DNA of 64,000 nucleotides, from NCBI RefSeq assembly GCF_007858445.1, contig NZ_VIGV01000002.1:788403-852402 (forward strand), in the 5' to 3' direction. A program made the translations under genes and the position numbers. This document shows positions 56,964 to 64,000 of this stretch, piece by piece. Positions within the stretch are counted from its first letter, which is position 1; the number at the start of each line of letters is the position of its first letter. Source of the DNA: Tsukamurella sputi (GTDB lineage Bacteria > Actinomycetota > Actinomycetes > Mycobacteriales > Mycobacteriaceae). A model generated the notes under the pieces. It worked only from the letters and a program-made list of their open reading frames with translations, was not told where the DNA came from and made no database searches.

Positions 56964-57592
56964 CCACCATCGCAGGACCGCTCATCGCAGCGACCATCGG
57001 CCTCGCCGGCGTCTATTGGTCAAGCCGCCGCACCCTGTCCCGTCACGGCCAGATGACCGCGGTGAAAACCGACCTCGATGTGGCCGCCGCGCTGCTCGCG
57101 ATCGACCCCGACGACGCGTTCGCGAAGACCATGGCTGACAACGCCCGACTTCGCGCGCAAGCGATCCTGTACACCGAGATGCGGCCGTCGCTCTACTGGC
57201 TCGATAGGGTCGGAAACTGGGTCTCCTTTTTCATGGCCGCGTTCGTCGCCGTCTTGAGCACATCCCTTGTCGTCGGCCCGTTCCTACGCGACGACGTATC
57301 GACCGAGTGGCCGGGGTTCATCGTCGCCGGTCTTGCGTACGGATTCGTGGCGGCGGTGATCGCGCGGGTGGTCCGGGACTCTCGGCAGAAGAAGCCGGTC
57401 CTCCGCGGCATTGACCTGAGCACAGCGATGGCGTTCCGGGAGCCTTCGACCGCGATGTTCGGACGGCTGATTCGGACGATGCCGCCGAGTATGTCGCTGC
57501 CGCCACAAGAGTGGGCGGAGCGCGCTGGCCTAGCGGCGAGCATCTCGAGCGACGTGGCACCGGATGTCGGACGACCGGAGGGCGGCGCGTGA
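56960..57592 (+). CDS. Membrane protein B of the immunity-region paralog pair (210 aa)
   Basis: A 210-residue membrane protein with helices at about residues 3-21, 86-110 and 117-138, the same spacing as protein A. The cytosolic segment between helix 1 and 2 is alignable to A, as noted there. The C-terminal 70 residues differ from A but end 'GRPEGGA', encoded by the same 18 bases. GTG 56960 overlaps the stop of A. Family unknown. Confidence 0.65.
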   Translation: MTTIAGPLIAATIGLAGVYWSSRRTLSRHGQMTAVKTDLDVAAALLAIDPDDAFAKTMADNARLRAQAILYTEMRPSLYWLDRVGNWVSFFMAAFVAVLSTSLVVGPFLRDDVSTEWPGFIVAGLAYGFVAAVIARVVRDSRQKKPVLRGIDLSTAMAFREPSTAMFGRLIRTMPPSMSLPPQEWAERAGLAASISSDVAPDVGRPEGGA

Positions 57593-57647
57593 GCGACGCG
57601 AGAAGCGCAAGTCGATGAGCAGGACAAGACACATAGGGTGGAGAGAG

Positions 57648-57953
57648 ATGAGCGAGAACAACTACATTCACGACGGCGGCGAGCGAGTTGAAGTGGAGAT
57701 CGCTTGGCCGGTCGACGCCTACGTTGGCGCGAAGACGGTGAACCAGTTCACCTACTCCATCGTCGAGGGCGAAGTGTTCATCGCATTCGGACACGTCCCT
57801 CCCCTGCCGGGTACGCCGATTCCGGTGCCAACGCAGTACCCAATACCAGTCGTGGGCGCGTACGCTTTCGAGCTCTCGATGCTGCTCAACCTGCGTGAGT
57901 CTCTGAACAAGTTCGTTGAGGCGAACCCTGGCCTCGTTGGCTCCCCGGAGTAG
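57648..57953 (+). CDS. Hypothetical protein, distantly DUF3467-like (101 aa)
   Basis: A 101-residue protein: 'VNQFTYSIVEGEVFIAFGHV' and 'VGAYAFELSMLLNLRESLNK'. The strand-then-helix layout, with F-G-x-V-P-P in the middle, loosely resembles DUF3467; I would not assign it. ATG 57648 has GGAGAG upstream; an in-frame ATG 33 bases earlier is possible. First of three unrecognised genes. Confidence 0.55.
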   Translation: MSENNYIHDGGERVEVEIAWPVDAYVGAKTVNQFTYSIVEGEVFIAFGHVPPLPGTPIPVPTQYPIPVVGAYAFELSMLLNLRESLNKFVEANPGLVGSPE

Positions 57954-57955
57954 CA

Positions 57956-58465
57956 GTGACCCAGCCTCAACTGGTACAGCCTCCCGGGGGCGGCACAGGA
58001 GCCCGCACCTGGTCGAGGTCACCTCAGATCAACTATTCCTCCGACACGCCGATCAGACTCGTTGACAACGGAGGGACTAGTAGCGTATCGGCCCACCTGG
58101 TAGCGTTCGAGGAATGGAGGGCACCGGTGGCTAAGATCGCTGCGATCCTCCGTGCCCGCGAGGGCTGGGACACCCCAGCATCGCTGCCCGCCGACCGCGA
58201 CGCTGTCGCGAACTTCACGGCGTGGTTCAGCACAGTACGAGCGGACCGCCAATCTGATGCTGAGCCGATGCTGACCGATGAGGGAAACATCCGGCTCGAG
58301 TGGGACCTCGGTCAGCACGAGTGCACTGCGGAGATCGGCGCCGACACGATGTGGCTGTGCCTGCTCGCCCCGGATCCAATAGATGACGCAGACCGTGAGG
58401 TCGCATTCGACGCGATCACGCTGACGAGGTTCTTCTACTCGGGGATCTTGCCCAGTGCCAAATGA
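57956..58465 (+). CDS. Hypothetical cargo protein (169 aa)
   Basis: A 169-residue protein. The first 50 residues are low-complexity. The main domain is 'RAREGWDTPASLPADRDAVA' to 'NIRLEWDLGQHECTAEIGAD', a mixed alpha/beta pattern I have seen in hypothetical actinobacterial proteins without function. GTG 57956 directly follows the previous stop; its end overlaps the next gene by 11 bases. Confidence 0.5.
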   Translation: MTQPQLVQPPGGGTGARTWSRSPQINYSSDTPIRLVDNGGTSSVSAHLVAFEEWRAPVAKIAAILRAREGWDTPASLPADRDAVANFTAWFSTVRADRQSDAEPMLTDEGNIRLEWDLGQHECTAEIGADTMWLCLLAPDPIDDADREVAFDAITLTRFFYSGILPSAK

Positions 58466-58937
58466 CCCACGCATCGTTGGCCCTCGAATCGAGGAGTCTG
58501 ACGAGGAGCTCCGACGAGTCATCAACTCTTTGAAGGCGAAGGACGGCCAACCAGGTCGGGGAGCGTTCGTGCCGTCGAAGAGCGGCTTCATGCCCAGTAG
58601 CGATGGCGGACTCTCGACGAAGCGGGAGGCGCAGCCTCCCGCGGAGGTGTTCGATGAGTACACGGCGCTCGGGAAGTCGGCCGCAGGAGTGTGGGGCGTG
58701 CGCGTAGGAGCCTTCGCGAATGTGGGCGGGCAGCTCGGGTACGAGTTACCCGCGCACGCCGACGGAGGACTGGTTCCGGCCGCGGGTGGGGAGCCGTATC
58801 CGCAACACCACGCCTCGGTCTGGTACCCCAGCGACGACTCCTGGACGAGCAGCGCACGACGCAAACGACACGAGCGGATCGCCAGCATGATCGTCGACTC
58901 CACTCGACAGCTCCACCCTGAAATCACACCCGTGTAG
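58455..58937 (+). CDS. Hypothetical cargo protein (160 aa)
   Basis: A 160-residue protein: 'DGGLSTKREAQPPAEVFDEY', 'AAGVWGVRVGAFANVGGQLG' and a final charged helix ('SSARRKRHERIASMIVDSTR'). It overlaps and is coupled to the previous gene. No family is recognised. The pair behaves like a two-protein unit inserted between the immunity and integration genes. Confidence 0.5.
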   Translation: MPNDPRIVGPRIEESDEELRRVINSLKAKDGQPGRGAFVPSKSGFMPSSDGGLSTKREAQPPAEVFDEYTALGKSAAGVWGVRVGAFANVGGQLGYELPAHADGGLVPAAGGEPYPQHHASVWYPSDDSWTSSARRKRHERIASMIVDSTRQLHPEITPV

Positions 58938-58986
58938 TTCCTGGTCAGAGCGTTTTCTGTCGGTCCGTACGTGTACAACATCGGGC

Positions 58987-59421
58987 ATGACGATCGAACG
59001 AGGAACCTGGCACCCGTGGAGGGAGGCCCGCGCCCGGAACTGGCTGGAGATCCGCTTCGGCGACATCGGGCACACCACGCTCGCCGGGTGCATCAACGGC
59101 CGCCGGATCCAGCTCGCCGACGACCTCACCCAGGCCGAGCGGCGCTGCACCATCGCGCACGAACTCGTCCACGACGAGCGCCGCGTCTACCCGCGCGACC
59201 CGGTCCTGCAGGCCCGCGAGGAGACCGCGGTCCACGAGATCGCAGCGCGCCGGCTCATCGAGCTCGAGGACCTCGTCGACGTCCTCCGCTGGGCCCGCCA
59301 CGCCACCGAGGTCGCCGACGAGCTGTGGGTCGACGTGCCGACGCTCCTCGCCCGCGTCCGCGCACTCACCGACGACGAACGAGCCTGGGTCGACGCCCAG
59401 GTGGAGGACCGGCCATGCTGA
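58987..59421 (+). CDS. ImmA/IrrE-family metallo-endopeptidase
   Basis: A 144-residue zinc protease. The active site is 'TIAHELVHDERR' (HExxH) near residue 59, with a downstream Glu in 'REETAVHEIAARRLI' as third ligand. ImmA-type proteases cleave phage or element repressors after DNA damage, so this one may inactivate the long repressor. ATG 58987 has no strong ribosome site. The next gene overlaps by 7 bases. Confidence 0.82.
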   Translation: MTIERGTWHPWREARARNWLEIRFGDIGHTTLAGCINGRRIQLADDLTQAERRCTIAHELVHDERRVYPRDPVLQAREETAVHEIAARRLIELEDLVDVLRWARHATEVADELWVDVPTLLARVRALTDDERAWVDAQVEDRPC

Positions 59422-59735
59422 CCAACCACGAGATCGCGAACGCCCAGCCAGACGGCCCGTTCCGCTGGCCCGACACCGCGATCGTCTTCAGCGACACCTG
59501 GACGCAGTGGTGGGCGTGGCAGCGCGCCGGCGCGCCGGCCGATCGGTGGGAGCAGTTCCGGGCCGCGCCACCACAGGCCGGGCCCGCGAGCCTGTGCCGC
59601 CGTGGCATCGACTTCAAGGGCTCGGACGTGCGCGGGCTCGACGACGGCGACGAGGGCGGCGGAGGCACCAGCGAACGCCTACCGTGGCCGGTCGGCGACG
59701 AACCGGACCCCGACGGCCCGGAGTTCGGCGCATGA
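59415..59735 (+). CDS. Hypothetical protein (106 aa)
   Basis: A 106-residue protein with 'DTWTQWWAWQRAGAPADRWE' in the first half and a C-terminus 'GDEPDPDGPEFGA' that resembles the tails of the repressor and membrane protein A. ATG 59415 overlaps the ImmA-like stop. Its TGA overlaps the DUF3263 ATG (ATGA). Function unknown. Confidence 0.5.
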   Translation: MLTNHEIANAQPDGPFRWPDTAIVFSDTWTQWWAWQRAGAPADRWEQFRAAPPQAGPASLCRRGIDFKGSDVRGLDDGDEGGGGTSERLPWPVGDEPDPDGPEFGA

Positions 59736-59950
59736 CCGACCTGACCGACCGCGAGCGGGCGATCCTCGACTTCGAGGCCGCGTGGTGGCAGCAGCGCGGC
59801 GCCAAGGAGGACGCCATCCGCGCCCAGTTCGACCTGTCGCCGATCCGGTACACGCAGATCCTGAACCGCCTGCTCGACCGGCCCGAAGCGATCGCCTACT
59901 CCCCCGCCGTCGTGAACCGGCTCCGCCGCATCAGCAGGAAGGCACCCTGA
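59732..59950 (+). CDS. DUF3263 family small protein
   Basis: A 72-residue protein with the DUF3263 signature: 'ERAILDFEAAWWQQRGAKED', 'AIRAQFDLSPIRYTQILNRL' and 'VVNRLRRISRKAP'. The family is common in Actinobacteria and looks like a small helical DNA-binding protein. Here it is coupled to the integrase by a TGATG overlap, which suggests a role in integration or its control. Confidence 0.8.
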   Translation: MTDLTDRERAILDFEAAWWQQRGAKEDAIRAQFDLSPIRYTQILNRLLDRPEAIAYSPAVVNRLRRISRKAP

Positions 59951-61215
59951 TGGCCCGACCACCGCTCCCCCTCGGCACCTGGGGCGAGATCAGCGTGGCC
60001 CGCCGCGGCAAGGCGTACGTCGCGAAGGCCCGCTACCGAGACTGGGACGGCACCACCCGCCTCGTCGAGGCCGCCGGCGCCACCGAAGCGAAGGCGAAGG
60101 CCGCGCTCCGCACGAAGCTCCGAGACCGGGCCGCCGTCGGCGGCGACCTCATCACCCGCGACACCACCATCGCGCAGCTCGTCGACCACTGGCTCACCGA
60201 GATCACCACCACCCCGCAGCCCAACGGGCGGCTCCGCCGGCCGCAGACAGTCGAGAAGTACCGCCGCTGCATCGAGCACCACGTGAAGCCCGTCCTCGGC
60301 GGGGTCCGGCTCGCCGAGGCGCGCACCGCAGTCCTCGAGCGCGTCCTCGGCGCGCAGGCTGCGCCGTCGGTCCGGCGCGACATGCGGCTCGTGCTCGGCG
60401 GTGCGTTCACCCTCGCGGTGCGGCTCGGCGCCCTCGACATAAACCCCGTCACCACCACGACGCCCGTCGCGAAGCTCAAGAACCCGCCGCGGTCGCTCGG
60501 CGTCGACGGCATCACCGAATTGCGGGCCCGCGTGGAGAGCTGGCGTGGCCAGAACAAGACCGGCCCGAAGCGCGGCGACGACACCCTGCGGATCTTCGAG
60601 GTCCTCGCCGGCACCGGCGCGCGGATCGGCGAGGTGCTCGCACTTCGATGGGAGGACGTGACGTGGCCGCGGTACGACCGCGCAACGGTCGACGACCCGT
60701 GGGTGTTCGTCCCGGGGACCGTGACGATCGCCGGCGTGATCGTGGAGGGCCTTGAGGGCGGCGCGTTCCGCCAGCCTGCCGCGAAGACTGAAGCCAGCCA
60801 CCACACCCTCCCGGTGCCAGGGTTCACCACGGACGCACTGTGGGAGCAGTACGTTCGCGATCTGCCGGGCGAGCTCGTGTTCCCGTCGGCCCGCGGCACC
60901 GTGCGGACGCCGGCGAACTTCCGGCGGACGTGGCGGACGATCCGCGGCGACGACTACGCGTGGGTGACGCCGCACAACTTCCGCGACACCGCGGCGACGA
61001 TCGTCGCGGAAGAGCTCGGCGCGGACGCGGCGGCCGCGCAGCTGGGGCACACGGATGCGAAGATCACGAGGGTGCACTACATCGAGGCGTCGTCGCTCGC
61101 CCCGGATGCGACGGCCGCGCTGGATCGGCTGGCTCCGACCCAACGGAAACCCAACGGAAATGGTCGTCAGAAGTCGCATTCAGCGACACCGAGCATCACG
61201 ACTCCGAGCCTGTGA
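59950..61215 (+). CDS. int: Tyrosine-family phage integrase
   Basis: A 421-residue site-specific recombinase. Residues 1-70 are an arm-binding domain, about 75-165 the SAM-like core-binding domain, and about 180-400 the catalytic domain. Catalytic residues are Arg in 'GTGARIGEVLALRWEDV', His and Arg in 'PHNFRDT', His in 'LGHTDAKITRVHYIE' and its final Tyr as nucleophile. It lies 49 bp from attR. Its last codons contain an arm-type repeat ('QRKPNGNG'). Confidence 0.95.
   Translation: MARPPLPLGTWGEISVARRGKAYVAKARYRDWDGTTRLVEAAGATEAKAKAALRTKLRDRAAVGGDLITRDTTIAQLVDHWLTEITTTPQPNGRLRRPQTVEKYRRCIEHHVKPVLGGVRLAEARTAVLERVLGAQAAPSVRRDMRLVLGGAFTLAVRLGALDINPVTTTTPVAKLKNPPRSLGVDGITELRARVESWRGQNKTGPKRGDDTLRIFEVLAGTGARIGEVLALRWEDVTWPRYDRATVDDPWVFVPGTVTIAGVIVEGLEGGAFRQPAAKTEASHHTLPVPGFTTDALWEQYVRDLPGELVFPSARGTVRTPANFRRTWRTIRGDDYAWVTPHNFRDTAATIVAEELGADAAAAQLGHTDAKITRVHYIEASSLAPDATAALDRLAPTQRKPNGNGRQKSHSATPSITTPSL
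61139..61160. repeat. Arm-type integrase site candidate, right arm (inside int)
   Basis: Two tandem CCCAACGGAAA units, identical over 22 bp to 11139-11160, 103 bp from attR. They are in the same orientation as in the left arm. They encode the int C-terminal Q-R-K-P-N-G. Confidence 0.65.
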
Positions 61216-61263
61216 CCTGCACTGACGACACCTAGCGACACGAGCGACAGGCCCTAACCACTT

Positions 61264-61301
61264 CGAAGGGTCGCAGGTTCAAATCCTGTCATCCCGACAG
61301 A
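61264..61301. other. attR (right prophage attachment core)
   Basis: A 38-bp copy of the tRNA-Pro 3' portion (CGAAGGGTCGCAGG...CCCGACAGA), differing from attL at 61281. It lacks the 5' half of the tRNA and is not itself a tRNA gene. It marks the prophage end. Confidence 0.93.
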
Positions 61302-61472
61302 GTCAGCACGCGGAAGGCGCTCCGGTAACGATTCGGGCGTACGCGGCGATATCCCCTCGAACAGACACACCCGATCCGTCGTGCGCGGTGCCGCTGTGGT
61401 GATGCGCTGCACCGTCGGTCATGGCCCCTGGCCTGCGCACTCGCGACGATCCCGATGCAGGAGGGACCAGCA

Positions 61473-62873
<1,401 letters not shown>

Positions 62874-62885
<12 letters not shown>

Positions 62886-63857
62886 CGATCGCCGGACACC
62901 GAGGATCAGGTAGACCGCGATCCCCACGACCAGCGCCCAGAAGGCGGAGCCGACGCCGCCCACCGTCGTGCCTGAGGCCGCGACGATGAACGTCACCGCG
63001 GCGGGCACACGAGCGGATTCGTCCGCCATCGCGCCGGCGCAGGCGGCGGCGAAGGCCCCCACCAGCGCGACGCCCGCGACGGCCTGGATGACGCCCTCCG
63101 GCGCGGCGAGGACGACAGCCGTGAGGCCCGTGCTGAGCACACCGAGCACGAGGTTCGCAGCGCCCGACGAGACGCCGGCGATCCACCGGCGCGACGTGTC
63201 CGGCCCCGCGTCGGGGCCTGCGGCGAGTGCCGCGCTGATCGCGGCGAGGTTGATCGCGTGCCCACCGAAGGGCGCACCGATGATGCTGCCGATGCCGGTG
63301 ACCGCGAGCGAGGGGCGCCACGGCACGGAGTAGCCGTAGGTGGCGAGCACCGCGGCCCCGGGGATGTTCTGGGAGGCCATCGTGACGATGTAGAGCGGTA
63401 GGACGACGCCGGTGAGTGCTTGGAGGGTGATCGACGGGGTCGTCCACTCGACGTGCGGAACGAGCTCCGCGAGGGCGGGTACGGCATCGCCGCGGACGAG
63501 GGCGACCACGATGACCACCAGCGCCGCGACGAAGGCGAGCGGCACTGCCCACCGCGGCCGCAACGTGAGCAGGACCAGCCACACCAGGAGTACCGGCGCG
63601 ACCGCCCACGGGTGCTTGGCCAGCGAGGTCACGGGCGCGATGCACAGCGGCAGGAGCACGCCCGCGAGCATCGCCTGCGCGATCGGGGTGGGGATGCGCT
63701 GGACCCAGCGAGCGAGCGCGGGCCACAGCCCGGTGAGCACGAACAGCACACCGCACACGACGAACGCCCCGACGGCGGCGGGCCAGCCGCCCGCGACGGC
63801 GCCGGTGGTGGCCAGCAGGGCGGCGCCCGGCGTGGACCAGGCGCTGATGATCGGCAT
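62874..63857 (-). pseudogene. benE: benE-type benzoate/H+ symporter, 5' truncated
   Basis: A 327-residue remnant of a BenE permease, which normally has about 390-400 residues and imports benzoate. It starts at 'MPIISAWSTPGAALL', which in intact BenE proteins lies near residue 65 after two membrane helices. Homology reaches upstream for only four codons ('W-R-Y-R') and then turns into unrelated sequence. The remaining helices, including 'GAPFGGHAINLAAISAALAA', are intact. Its 3' end overlaps the kinase gene tail by 12 bases, convergently. Confidence 0.75.
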
Positions 63858-63874
63858 CCGGTAGCGCCACGACT

Positions 63875-64000
63875 GGCTATGACAGCTTGAAGAGGCCCCG
63901 GCTCGACGGCTAGACCTGGCCCCGTTTGCGACTCGCCGGTGGTGTTGCGACGGTTTGATCTGGCCCCACCTGATGGTTGCTCGTGAACATCGTTTCCGAG
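63875..64000. mobile_element. Probable mobile-element end disrupting benE (runs off window)
   Basis: From about 63875 the sequence has no benE homology. It carries spaced direct repeats: 'GACCTGGCCCC' near 63913 and 'GATCTGGCCCC' near 63957, plus AGGCCCC near 63893. Repeated subterminal motifs like this are typical of IS21-type ends. No transposase is visible in the remaining bases, so the type is a guess. Confidence 0.4.

Larger units (their letters stand above)
11046..61301. mobile_element. Complete temperate siphovirus prophage (about 50.3 kb)
   Basis: The element is bounded by direct repeats of the tRNA-Pro 3' end. It carries every module of a tailed temperate phage: integrase, immunity, early replication/recombination, packaging, head, tail and lysis. 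The leftward (lytic) and rightward (lysogenic) blocks diverge at 54667-54927. No inactivated core gene was seen, so it may be inducible. LysB and a two-domain LysA point to a phage of mycolic-acid bacteria. Morphology is inferred from the long tape measure, tail-tube gene and frameshifting chaperones. Confidence 0.95.

Noticed and set aside
61264-61301. Second tRNA-Pro gene at the right prophage end
   Set aside because: Only the 3' part of the tRNA is present; there is no acceptor 5' strand, D-arm or complete anticodon arm.
11046-61301. CRISPR array or phage-encoded tRNA cluster in the prophage
   Set aside because: No regularly spaced direct repeats with unique spacers and no further cloverleaf were found by eye. 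The only tandem arrays are coding repeats and the pentanucleotide tract.

Overview
The window is high-GC DNA of a mycolic-acid actinobacterium (order Mycobacteriales; Tsukamurella, Gordonia or a close relative is the best guess). The evidence is the GC-rich codon use, the many GTG starts, actinobacterial families such as UdgB, DUF1361 and DUF3263, and a resident prophage that encodes a LysB-type mycolate esterase, useful only against a mycolated envelope. The genus is inference.

Positions 1-11005 are chromosome. On the minus strand lie a partial trigger factor gene, an HxlR regulator, a DUF1361 membrane protein with a small partner, and folD behind a ZTP (pfl) riboswitch. On the plus strand lie DUF1304 and DUF1275 membrane proteins, a GNAT acetyltransferase, a short-chain dehydrogenase divergent from hxlR across a palindromic operator, a tautomerase, an MHS transporter, a family-5 uracil-DNA glycosylase fused in frame to DUF488, and an OFA-family transporter with a 42-residue small subunit.

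Positions 11046-61301 are an apparently complete temperate siphovirus prophage of about 50 kb in the 3' end of tRNA-Pro(TGG). It is bounded by a 38-bp direct repeat (attL/attR, one mismatch). Tandem 11-bp arm-type repeats lie in both attachment arms, one of them inside the integrase gene. From the left come a toxin/antitoxin-like pair and a strong terminator, then a long leftward block. Read in transcription order (right to left) the block begins with a Cro-like protein and an antirepressor, then many small early genes, ERF recombinase, SSB, a C5 DNA methyltransferase, HNH nucleases and a replication gene with a pentanucleotide repeat. It continues with the small and large terminases, portal, MuF protein with a nuclease-like C-terminus, scaffold, decoration protein, capsid, head-tail connectors, tail tube, frameshifting tail chaperones, tape measure, tail tip, LysB, LysA and holin. 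Two rightward exported-protein genes, a DUF732-like lipoprotein and a small SH3-like protein, sit inside this leftward block as likely morons.

The rightward immunity/integration block (54928-61215) starts with a long HTH repressor across an operator region. It continues with two paralogous membrane proteins whose genes share a repeated 3' end with the repressor gene, three unrecognised cargo genes, an ImmA-like metalloprotease, a DUF3263 protein and the tyrosine integrase. This is where lysogeny is held, and the unrecognised genes here are the best candidates for a new exclusion or defence system.

Chromosome resumes at 61302 with a Ser/Thr protein kinase whose catalytic domain carries foreign-looking codon use, and a convergent benE transporter gene that has lost its 5' end to what looks like a mobile-element end at the window edge.
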